Assembly: GCA_027297485.1 (NCBI GenBank)
Contig: JAPUHZ010000300.1
Span: 1 to 5,599, forward strand
Origin: Deltaproteobacteria bacterium
Lineage (GTDB): Bacteria > Desulfobacterota_B > Binatia > UBA9968
DNA length: 5,599 nt
Direction of reading: 5' to 3'
The position numbers and the translations under genes were made by a program. This document shows positions 1 to 4,254 of the stretch, one piece after another. The number at the start of each line of letters is the position of its first letter. Position 1 is the stretch's first letter. The notes beneath the pieces are model-generated. The model ran no database searches. It saw only the letters and a program-made list of their open reading frames with translations, and was not told the origin of the DNA.

Positions 1-1
1 T

Positions 2-142
2 GAAGATATCCGGAGCTTAGCTGAAAAAGCCGGCGTGTCGAGCGGGATCCGGCGGCCGGATCGCATTCCCTATGCAGAATACCGGGTGCACGATCCCGAA
101 GGGAACGGTATCGATATTTCAGAGAAGGGAGGGGAGGTGTAG
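2..142 (+). CDS. VOC-family (glyoxalase/dioxygenase fold) protein, C-terminal fragment
   Basis: The frame is open from the window edge to a TAG at 140-142 and gives 46 residues, so the 5' part lies outside the window. The residues around YAEYRVHDPEGNGIDISEK match the typical last strand of vicinal-oxygen-chelate proteins, where a Y-x-F/Y-R-x-x-DP-x-GN turn is followed by a strand carrying the last metal-binding acidic residue. Members include glyoxalase I-like enzymes, extradiol dioxygenases and bleomycin-binding proteins. The substrate cannot be told from this piece. The ending E-K-G-x-E-V is usual for small single-domain VOC proteins, so the C-terminus looks native rather than truncated. 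Repeat sequence starts about 50 bases after the stop. Confidence 0.8.
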   Translation, partial: EDIRSLAEKAGVSSGIRRPDRIPYAEYRVHDPEGNGIDISEKGGEV

Positions 143-190
143 TAATGACCCCGCTCCTACATCTCGCAGCTCACTTTTCGGCTGGTTTGA

Positions 191-281
191 AAAAGGGGTC
201 AAAAAAGGGAAAAGGGGTCAAAAGGGGTCAAGTCTGCTCTTAGCTCTTAACGAGCCCGGTGCGATCTAATATTGGGAAAAT
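191..281 (+). repeat. GGGGTCA box cluster and RAYT 5' leader
   Basis: Three GGGGTCA boxes lie at 195-201, 214-220 and 224-230, separated by A- and G-rich spacers. The last runs into GGGGTCAAGTCTGCTCTTAG and a short leader that ends at the ATG of a RAYT fragment at 282. Repeats of this kind are common immediately upstream of REP-associated tyrosine transposases. The second RAYT remnant in this window has a comparable leader at 4053-4080. That the cluster marks the left end of a RAYT cassette is inference. Confidence 0.55.
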
Positions 282-311
282 ATGGCTCGCCCGCTGCGCA
301 TCGGAGAGGTC
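282..311 (+). pseudogene. RAYT (Y1_Tnp family) transposase, first codons only
   Basis: The ATG at 282 begins M-A-R-P-L-R-I, the stereotyped N-terminus of REP-associated tyrosine transposases, which usually reads MARPLRIE followed by a GAxYHV motif. After seven matching codons the sequence departs (G-E-V) and joins the box repeat that starts at 314. The HUH motif and catalytic tyrosine are therefore absent. This is a dead 5' end left by deletion or by insertion of the box. The match is short but specific and sits directly after the leader expected for such a gene. Confidence 0.6.
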
Positions 312-313
312 AA

Positions 314-400
314 GGGTCATTGCTTGACTTTGCACAGCGCTGTGGTTCTTTTCTCTCTTTGATTAGGTGGGAACGGGATAAGTCATTATTTGACAGGCAA
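314..400 (+). repeat. Box repeat, copy 1 of 3
   Basis: The sequence starts GGGTCATTGCTTGACTTTGC and continues through a 12 bp perfect palindrome, CACAGCGCTGTG. It then runs on to a GGGAACGGGATAAGT segment and TTTGACAGGCAAG. It recurs almost unchanged from 1972 and, somewhat diverged, from 720. It opens with the same GGGTCA that marks the RAYT leaders, so it probably belongs to that repeat family. It has no sustained coding frame of its own. Confidence 0.85.
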
Positions 401-502
401 GTAGTGGCAAAGGGATTCAAAATCTTCGATTGGATGAAAAAGGACCCTGACCTCGAATCCATCCGTGAAGACCCGCGCTTCAAGAGCTTAACTGGTTGGT
501 AA
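401..502 (+). pseudogene. TPR-type protein, C-terminal tail, left copy
   Basis: About 33 codons end at TAA 500-502. Their product contains VAKGFKIFDWMKKDPDLESI followed by an acidic DPRF motif. This form, a partial helix plus DPDLxxIRxDPRFxxL, is the usual last segment of proteins ending in tetratricopeptide repeats. Only the end survives, fused in frame to the box repeat upstream, so no functional product is expected. Over the last 24 sense codons it differs from the copy at 2088-2159 in 13 codons, 8 of them synonymous. That pattern means both fragments derive from genes that were once selected as protein. Confidence 0.6.
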
Positions 503-525
503 AAAAGAAGCAACGATGAGGAAGT

Positions 526-557
526 GGGCTAGGTACCGTCGTCTAGGTACCTAGGCC
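526..557. terminator. Hairpin between convergent genes, left copy
   Basis: CTAGGTACC at 529-537 pairs with GGTACCTAG at 546-554 (9 bp, 8-base loop). A GG/CC extension beyond one mismatch reaches 526 and 557. It lies between the end of the TPR tail and the convergent peptide gene, where a bidirectional terminator would be expected, but no T-run follows. The equivalent hairpin at 2178-2209 has a different sequence with pairing preserved. The terminator role is inference; the structure is plain. Confidence 0.45.
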
Positions 558-708
558 GCGTAGCCGGGATGGCCTTTATCGAAAGAGGTCCTGGTACTCT
601 GGGCCGTATCGGTGTGCAGGATCTATTCCTGTAAATCCCACTTGCTCCTCTCCATGCTTTGAGCCAACCCCATCCCGCCTCTACCTGATTTGCAGATAGG
701 GTAAGCCA
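529..708 (-). pseudogene. Small secreted Trp/Gly-rich peptide gene, 5'-truncated left copy
   Basis: This minus-strand frame, ending at TAG 529-531, carries the same core as the intact gene at 2148-2405: W-L-x-L-S-A-x-Q-V-E-A, then GWGWLKAWRGASG. Across the 44 aligned codons (577-708 against 2229-2360) ten differ: seven are synonymous and three conservative (A/T, S/N, V/I). The start codon, ribosome binding site and first 15 codons of the signal peptide are missing, replaced by unrelated sequence and the box repeat at 720. After the shared core the C-terminus differs completely from the other copy. It is unlikely to be exported or translated. Confidence 0.55.
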
Positions 709-719
709 GCTTGGGACGA

Positions 720-792
720 GGGTCGTTGCTTGACTTTGCACAGCGCTATAGCTCTTTTCTATCTTTGATTACGGGAACGGGATAAGTTATTG
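720..792 (+). repeat. Box repeat, copy 2 of 3 (diverged)
   Basis: It begins GGGTCGTTGCTTGACTTTGC and follows the copies at 314 and 1972 through the GGGAACGGGATAAG segment, ending near 792. Its palindrome is degraded (CAGCGCTATAG). With copy 1 it brackets the left TPR-tail/peptide unit as direct repeats, and its left edge lies about a dozen bases from the point where the peptide gene is broken. Confidence 0.75.
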
Positions 793-830
793 TACAAGCC
801 TAAGCTGCGGCCGATATAAAATTGACAGGA

Positions 831-908
831 GGGAAAAAGGGGAGATCGTACTTTTCGGAGATTTGGTCAAATATAAAGGAGAGTTTTTTCACGTAACCCA
901 TGGCATGA
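831..908 (+). repeat. Direct repeat left of the MntA-HepT operon
   Basis: The stretch contains GGGAAAAAGGGGA, then TTTTCGGA, GTCAAAT, GGAGAGT and TTCACGTAACCCATGGCAT in order. The same elements in the same order, with small gaps, appear at 1894-1967. The most conserved part is TTCACGTAACCCA. The pair flanks the MntA-HepT operon in direct orientation. Confidence 0.55.
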
Positions 909-1147
909 CCTCGGAGCGCTGTCTATGTGCCCGCGTTCATAATAATAGGAAATGCCACTGATCGATCGCCAGACAAGATTCGGCAACGCGGATACCAGAA
1001 TCACTCGTGGCGTCTTGGAGATCCGCCGCTGAGAAAAAAGGGGTTCGCTCGTGGCCTTTAACAACAATCTCCCGGTCCGTGCTTTGTAAGCCGCTCTGCT
1101 GTCTCTCACTACCCTCTGCGGTGGGGGAAAGGCTCGTTGCAACGACT
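909..1147. other. No recognisable gene
   Basis: Open frames on both strands give proteins with no family signature, unusual composition and no ribosome binding site. A 12 bp palindrome, TCGTTGCAACGA, lies at 1134-1145 just past the hepT stop, without a T-run. The stretch is probably decayed sequence that arrived with the toxin-antitoxin operon or preceded it. Confidence 0.5.
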
Positions 1148-1501
1148 CTATCTCTGCTCCAAGTCCTCGACCAAACGCGTGATGGCTTTGCTCAAAGGAG
1201 GGAGGTCATTCTGAACGGTCTCCCATAGCCTGCGCAAGTTCACTCCGAAGTAATCATGAGCCAGTTTGTCCCGCATGCCAGCCATGGCAGCCCACGGCAC
1301 CTCCGGATACCGCTTCCGAATCGAGGCCGGGATTTTCTTGCTTGCTTCGCCGATTATTTCCAAGGCTCGGATAACGGCGAAAACTTTCTCATCGTTCGCC
1401 TTGAAGCCCTCAAAGTCAATACCTGCCGCAAAGAGCTGAGCTTTTTCCGCAGCATCCCGAATATCACGCGCATAATCCACATACTCCCGTTTCGGTTTCA
1501 A
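1148..1501 (-). CDS. hepT: HepT-like (DUF86) toxin RNase
   Basis: The product is 117 residues, normal for HepT proteins, and mostly alpha-helical. It carries the family's RX4HXY active-site motif as R77-DKLA-H82-D-Y84, preceded by the conserved IIGEASKKI stretch at about 49-57. Studied HepT proteins are HEPN-fold toxins that cleave RNA in the cytoplasm. They are silenced when the partner MntA transfers AMP groups to the motif tyrosine, here Y84. The start is TTG at 1501-1499, overlapping the mntA stop as TTGA, with GGAGGAGG about ten bases upstream inside mntA, so translation is probably coupled to that of the antitoxin. No frameshift or missing motif is visible, and the toxin should be functional. 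Confidence 0.93.
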   Translation of the reverse strand: MKPKREYVDYARDIRDAAEKAQLFAAGIDFEGFKANDEKVFAVIRALEIIGEASKKIPASIRKRYPEVPWAAMAGMRDKLAHDYFGVNLRRLWETVQNDLPPLSKAITRLVEDLEQR

Positions 1502-1827
1502 ATCGGCAAGGCCTCCTCCAGAATGTGCCGGCCTATGGCAGGTTTTAATGTACTTCTCTCCACTAGGTCCACCTTGACGCCTAAGATTTCGCTCAGGTAA
1601 TTTTCGATCTGGACGAAGTCAAAAAGGCTCAGGCCACGATCATCAAATTCCACCAAAAGATCGAGGTCGCTCCCGCGCTTCTGTTCTGCCCGTACGTAAG
1701 ACCCGAAAACTGCGAGGGAGCGTATGCCATATCGCTGCCGAAGTTCCGGCAGATGGGCCCGCAGTGTGGTGAGGACATGATCTAGAGGGGGAAAGTGATT
1801 GTGCTTCGATACGCTTTGCTTGCTCAT
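1498..1827 (-). CDS. mntA: MntA-like minimal nucleotidyltransferase antitoxin
   Basis: The product is 109 residues from the ATG at 1827. It has the nucleotidyltransferase signature GSX10DXD: G42-S43, then D54 and D56, with the third carboxylate probably D87 in KVDLV. In the MntA/HepT family this enzyme uses ATP to adenylylate the toxin's RX4HXY tyrosine. It is the upstream gene, overlaps hepT by four bases, and so is made first. A TTG at 1848 in the same frame is an alternative start, but it would lie almost at the predicted transcription start; the ATG leaves a leader of about 23 bases. The Shine-Dalgarno is weak. Confidence 0.92.
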   Translation of the reverse strand: MSKQSVSKHNHFPPLDHVLTTLRAHLPELRQRYGIRSLAVFGSYVRAEQKRGSDLDLLVEFDDRGLSLFDFVQIENYLSEILGVKVDLVERSTLKPAIGRHILEEALPI

Positions 1828-1856
1828 AACCGTCTTTAATCGCAACAACGGGTCTA

Positions 1857-1885
1857 ATTATACATCCATTCCAACGGTTCAAAAA
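1857..1885 (-). promoter_or_regulatory. Predicted sigma70-type promoter for mntA-hepT
   Basis: On the minus strand a perfect TATAAT (1862-1857) lies 17 bases from a poor -35, TTTTTG (1885-1880). The transcription start would fall near 1850, before the mntA ATG at 1827. The weak -35 suits a low-level promoter. No clear operator palindrome is present. Confidence 0.5.
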
Positions 1886-1893
1886 GGGGTGAG

Positions 1894-1967
1894 GGGGGAA
1901 AAGGGGACTTCTCGGATGTTCGTTCAAATTTGAAGCGGAGTCTATTCACGTAACCCACAGCATAAGA
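1894..1967 (+). repeat. Direct repeat right of the MntA-HepT operon
   Basis: This is the partner of 831-908, sharing GGGGAAAAGGGGA, TTCTCGGA, GTTCAAAT and TTCACGTAACCCA in the same order. It ends a few bases before box copy 3 at 1972, whereas the left copy follows box copy 2 by about 40 bases. Confidence 0.55.
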
Positions 1968-1971
1968 ATAA

Positions 1972-2060
1972 GGGGTCATTGCTTGACTTTGCACAGCGCT
2001 GTGGTCCTTTTCTCTCTTTGATTAGGCGGGAACGGGATAAGTCATTATTTGACAGGCAAG
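1972..2060 (+). repeat. Box repeat, copy 3 of 3
   Basis: GGGGTCATTGCTTGACTTTG and the intact CACAGCGCTGTG palindrome are followed by the same GGGAACGGGATAAGTC and TTTGACAGGCAAG segments as copy 1. The two copies differ at only a handful of positions over about 85 bases. The full GGGGTCA start is kept here. Confidence 0.85.
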
Positions 2061-2162
2061 CAGTGGCAAAGGGGTTTTAAAAACTTTGATTGGATGAAAA
2101 AAGACCCCGATCTTGAATCGATCCACGATGACCCACGTTTCAAGACCTTAAGTGGCGGCTAA
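2061..2162 (+). pseudogene. TPR-type protein, C-terminal tail, right copy (frameshifted)
   Basis: The frame ending at TAA 2160-2162 encodes NFDWMKKDPDLESIHDDPRF and a few more residues, the same TPR-type tail as at 401-502. Upstream, the run GGGGTTTTAAAAAC at 2071-2084 has one base more than the left copy, so the VAKGF codons are out of frame. The stop region overlaps the 3' end of the convergent peptide gene by 15 bases. It is a relic with no expected product. Confidence 0.6.
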
Positions 2163-2405
2163 AAATGTGGGAAAGCAGCCTGGGTAGCCGTCCGACAAGA
2201 TACCCAGGCCATATGAAGGGACCAGCGTTATCGAAAGAGGTCCTGGTACTCTGGGCCGTATCGGCGTGCACGATCTATTCCTGTAGACCCCACTTGCTCC
2301 TCTCCATGCTTTGAGCCAACCCCATCCAGCCTCCACTTGGCTTGCAGATAAAGCCAGCCAGCCAGCCGTAATCGTAACTGCGGTAAAATAAGAAGATTTT
2401 TTCAT
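2148..2405 (-). CDS. Small secreted Trp/Gly-rich peptide, intact copy
   Basis: The ATG at 2405 is preceded by AGGAG with a seven-base spacer, one of the best ribosome binding sites in the window. The 85-residue product starts MKKSSYF, has a hydrophobic run to about residue 21, and ends its leader at ASQVEA before GWGW, a good signal peptidase I site after A26. The predicted mature peptide has about 59 residues, begins GWGWLKAWRGASG, is basic in its middle, and has cysteines at 46 and 77. I do not recognise the family. Residues 16-59 recur in the left copy with mostly synonymous changes, which supports real protein coding; residues 60-85 do not, so the true C-terminus may have been lost or replaced. 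The frame is also open upstream to 2558. Confidence 0.6.
   Translation of the reverse strand: MKKSSYFTAVTITAGWLALSASQVEAGWGWLKAWRGASGVYRNRSCTPIRPRVPGPLSITLVPSYGLGILSDGYPGCFPTFLAAT
2178..2209. terminator. Hairpin between convergent genes, right copy
   Basis: GCCTGGGTA at 2178-2186 pairs perfectly with TACCCAGGC at 2201-2209 around a 14-base loop. It occupies the position of the 526-557 hairpin, just past the TPR-tail stop, with different arms but full pairing. It lies inside the last codons of the peptide frame. A terminator for the + strand TPR gene is plausible, although there is no T-run. Confidence 0.45.
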
Positions 2406-2489
2406 GATCTTTCTCCTTTCTGAGAGTTTTGTTTCTATAGATGAAAGAAAGTGGGGTCTTATTGCCTCGGCTTTGTAAGTGTGCTTTGG

Positions 2490-2558
2490 GCCTGATTTCA
2501 TTTTACGGACAATTTGAATCCGTGAGAACTCCTCACAGATTTCTTCCAGCTTGAACAT
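2490..2558 (-). pseudogene. Possible 5' fragment of an unknown gene
   Basis: An ATG at 2558 has AAAGGA eight bases upstream and starts MFKLEEICEEFSRIQIVRK, which looks like an ordinary amphipathic N-terminus. About 23 codons later the frame runs into sequence near a GGGGTCT box (2453-2459). It then continues in frame to the peptide gene at 2405. I read it as a truncated gene start rather than an N-terminal extension of the peptide, because the peptide has its own ribosome binding site and signal sequence. No family is recognised. Confidence 0.25.
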
Positions 2559-2587
2559 GCTCCTTTTCCTTTCATGGACCCCTTTCG

Positions 2588-2766
2588 ACCCTCGACGGCG
2601 AGAGCCCAGGGGGGACCCACGAGCCTGTTCGCGTTGCAGCACTACACAGGCTTGCAACGGTCAGGCAGCGAGAAGAGAGGCTTTCAGCCCACAAGTATGA
2701 AGGCCTGGCGATGTGTCAAAGAACGTCTCCTCGACGGAGGAGTGACTGCGGGCACGCCGCAGTCGG
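2588..2766. ncRNA. Structured block, possible RNA or intron relic
   Basis: Several stems lie close together. CTCG/CGAG has a four-base loop near 2591-2602. AGCCTGT 2622-2628 pairs with ACAGGCT 2646-2652, and interleaved with it CGTTGCA 2632-2638 pairs with TGCAACG 2653-2659. CTCCTC/GAGGAG lies at 2727-2742 and GACTGCGG/CCGCAGTC at 2744-2764, one base apart. No convincing protein frame covers the block. I cannot assign an RNA family or strand; it could also be a remnant of a mobile intron or a repeat cluster. Confidence 0.25.
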
Positions 2767-2867
2767 CTGGATCATAACGCTGCAATTCAGGACTGCGAGC
2801 ATCGAAATTAGCCTAAAAAGGCAGAGATGCAGTCTTGCCAAAGCGATAAAATAGTCTAAACGGATTG

Positions 2868-2891
2868 AGGTACCAGGTTTCGGTACCTTTT
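2868..2891 (+). terminator. Terminator-like hairpin
   Basis: AGGTACC 2868-2874 pairs with GGTACCT 2882-2888 around a seven-base loop, followed by a short T-run ending at 2891. The stem is short and the T-run weak. No + strand gene is recognised just upstream, so it could be a degenerate terminator or a repeat palindrome; GGTACC also forms the arms of the hairpin at 529-554. Confidence 0.3.
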
Positions 2892-3046
2892 CAGTTAAAG
2901 CAAGAAAAGGAAGAAATTCTCAAACTGGCGCCATTATCAATATCAAGGCAAGTCAAACGGTGGGATTCAAGCCAGCGCCGAATTTAAGAAAAGGTCTTTA
3001 GAAGTCATGCCTTTCGGAAGAGTATTCAAAAATCATTCCAGCGAGG
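2892..3046. other. No gene seen
   Basis: All frames are short and unlike known families. The stretch ends at a minus-strand GGGTCTGATCTTACC box (3060-3046), which abuts the region where a toxin partner of the antitoxin at 3081-3284 would be expected. Confidence 0.5.
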
Positions 3047-3080
3047 GTAAGATCAGACCCTAGACGCGTCTGCTGGAGCT

Positions 3081-3284
3081 TCAACCCTTCACACTCCACC
3101 GGGCAAATGTGCTGCGCACTTCTTCGTCGGTGGCGAAGGCTCCTCGGTCTGCCGCTGCGATGCCCAGCTCTACCGCTTTGCGAAAGCGGGCCTTCTCAAT
3201 GACATCTTCCCGGGAATCATCAAGCGGCAGCTCATCGGCCAAAGCGTGAAGCTTTTGGCGCATGGTCTGATTGGAGTTGCTCAT
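3081..3284 (-). CDS. RelB-like type II antitoxin, apparently without its toxin
   Basis: The 67-residue product has the layout of small antitoxins paired with ParE/RelE toxins. A leading KLHALADELP helix is followed by an acidic linker, a central helix (KAVELGIAAADRG) and the end motif ATDEEVRSTFARW. Such proteins repress their own operon and wrap around the toxin through the C-terminal helix. It starts 50 bases after the stop of the XRE antitoxin gene, in the same direction. The usual downstream toxin is absent. A TTG overlapping the stop as TTGA opens LKLQQTR, which could be the first residues of such a toxin, before a GGGTCTGATC box breaks it. No Shine-Dalgarno is seen before the ATG. Confidence 0.6.
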   Translation of the reverse strand: MSNSNQTMRQKLHALADELPLDDSREDVIEKARFRKAVELGIAAADRGAFATDEEVRSTFARWSVKG

Positions 3285-3334
3285 AAAGCTTTGTTACGTG
3301 TTCGGCTTCTGGAGAGAAGTTGGACATTCTCAGA

Positions 3335-3646
3335 CTATGCAACCTCCTTATACTCAAATTGCACCAACAACTTTGCCTTCAGGGCTCTGGCAATCCGCTC
3401 AAGTAGATCAAGAGAAGGTACTCGCTGATCTGTCCCTGATTCCAACCTTGCGATGACGACCTGACTGCTTTGGGCCTTCTTGGCAAGCTGGGCCTGGGTT
3501 AGACCTGCCTTCAGCCTTGCATCCCGAACCAATCTTGCAATTTCGCTGATGGATCTTTCCCGCTCAAAATAAAAACTAAATTGCGGATCCTTAAGCTCTT
3601 GTTTTAAGACATTTTTGAGAGCAATCCTTTTGTGCTTAGCTTTCAT
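3335..3646 (-). CDS. higA: XRE-family HigA-like antitoxin
   Basis: The 103-residue product has a helix-turn-helix domain from about residue 36 to 92. LTQAQLAKKAQSSQVVIARLE at roughly 49-69 contains the recognition helix, and the segment ends with SLDLLERIARALKAKL, typical of the family. The first 35 residues are probably the toxin-binding part. AAGGAG eight bases before the ATG is a strong ribosome binding site. The ATG overlaps the stop of the upstream toxin gene as ATGA, the standard toxin-first order of higBA operons. It should neutralise the RelE/HigB toxin and repress the promoter at 3970-3997. The gene is intact although its partner carries a stop. Confidence 0.85.
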   Translation of the reverse strand: MKAKHKRIALKNVLKQELKDPQFSFYFERERSISEIARLVRDARLKAGLTQAQLAKKAQSSQVVIARLESGTDQRVPSLDLLERIARALKAKLLVQFEYKEVA

Positions 3647-3963
3647 GACAACAACTCCTTCATTCGCTTCATGGCAACTTCCCGCTCCTTGAGGGGCAGT
3701 TTTTGTCCCTGTTTCTTATAAGCATGGAGCAAAACCATTTCTTCTCGCTCGATCAGAATATAGAATACCCGATGGGCTGAGGCCTTAATTTCTCAGAGCT
3801 TACCTTCAATTTGCCGGAACTGTACCCGCACCGCATCAAATCCGTGGCGTTCAATCTGATCGAGCACCTCCAACAACCGGGCGCGTTCCGGTTTGGACAA
3901 ATTCTGGATGTAATCCAGGACGGGCGACCTACCCGATGCGGCCGTATAAAACGCAACCTTCAT
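3643..3963 (-). pseudogene. higB: HigB/RelE-like (Gp49-type) toxin, interrupted by in-frame TGA
   Basis: A 107-codon frame from the ATG at 3963 to the TGA at 3645-3643 contains one internal stop, TGA at codon 57 (3795-3793). Before it lies MKVAFYTAASGRSPVLDYI, the typical start of phage-derived Gp49-like/HigB toxins. After it come EIKASAHRVFYILIE and a tail rich in lysine and arginine. The stop falls in GKL-stop-EIK, where the family has GKLWEIR, so a single TGG to TGA change explains it. These toxins are ribosome-dependent mRNA interferases of the RelE fold. The rest of the frame is undamaged, so inactivation is recent, or the TGA is a sequencing error. Confidence 0.8.
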
Positions 3964-3969
3964 TGTTAG

Positions 3970-3997
3970 AATATATCCAATTGGATATACTTGTCAA
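3970..3997 (-). promoter_or_regulatory. higBA promoter with overlapping operator palindrome
   Basis: On the minus strand TTGACA (3997-3992) is a perfect -35 box. Sixteen bases on lies TATATT (3975-3970). An 18 bp perfect palindrome, TATATCCAATTGGATATA (3972-3989), fills the spacer and overlaps the -10, the expected operator for autorepression by the XRE antitoxin. Transcription should begin within a base or two of the toxin ATG at 3963, giving a leaderless or nearly leaderless message. Confidence 0.75.
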
Positions 3998-4052
3998 GGA
4001 TAGCACGTCGGCGTAGTTTATGAAAAGCAGAACAAGAGAGCGTGAACGCTGA

Positions 4053-4231
4053 GGGTCGGGCCTGAGTATTGACTTAAGGGCTCCCTTTCCGTTATGTCCG
4101 CCCGCATGGCTAGGAAGCCGTGGGTGGAATTCGTAGGGGCATTCTACCATGTGATTGTCCGTGGTAATCAGCAGCAGAAGATCTTTCGCGACGATCAGGA
4201 CCGGCTTACCTATCTCGACTGAGTCGAACAG
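4053..4231 (+). pseudogene. RAYT (Y1_Tnp family) transposase remnant with leader
   Basis: The leader GGGTCGGGCCTGAGTATTGA (from 4053) precedes a frame starting at ATG 4094 or, more typically, ATG 4106. The second start gives MARKPWVEFVGAFYHVIVRG, then GNQQQKIFRDDQDRLTYLD. This is the canonical N-terminal third of a REP-associated tyrosine transposase, a single-strand HUH nuclease acting on REP hairpins. A TGA at 4220-4222 interrupts it where an arginine codon (CGA) is likely, and the frame resumes V-E-Q. The match is lost near 4232, just before IS256-like sequence. The HUH pair and catalytic tyrosine are gone, so the remnant is inactive. Confidence 0.8.
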
Positions 4232-4254
4232 ACCAAGACATGGTCTTCTGAGAG

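Noticed and set aside
191..235. Tandem GGGGTCA boxes as a CRISPR-like array
   Set aside because: Units are 7 bases at 10 and 19 base spacing, far too short, and there are no Cas genes.
272..502. A 76-codon + strand frame starting at ATG 272
   Set aside because: Only its last third looks like protein (TPR tail). The first part reads through the RAYT start in another frame and the box repeat, with no ribosome binding site.
867..1142. A 91-codon minus-strand frame after hepT
   Set aside because: Arg/Ser-rich with no family motif and no ribosome binding site; it enters the direct repeat at its end.
1134..1145. TCGTTGCAACGA palindrome as a hepT terminator
   Set aside because: A 12-base palindrome leaves no proper loop and no T-run follows on the minus strand.
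1256..1600. A 114-codon + strand frame
   Set aside because: It lies opposite hepT and mntA, whose motifs are unmistakable; it is an antisense shadow.
2574..2777. A 67-codon + strand frame
   Set aside because: Low-complexity composition, no ribosome binding site, and it overlaps strong stems.
3753..3956. A 67-codon minus-strand frame over the toxin
   Set aside because: Out of frame with the HigB/RelE match, which continues on both sides of the single TGA.
3793..4222. TGA recoded as tryptophan in this genome
   Set aside because: The toxin TGA fits Trp, but the RAYT TGA at 4220 replaces a likely arginine, and mntA and the NHL gene use TGA as their normal stop. Decay explains all cases better.
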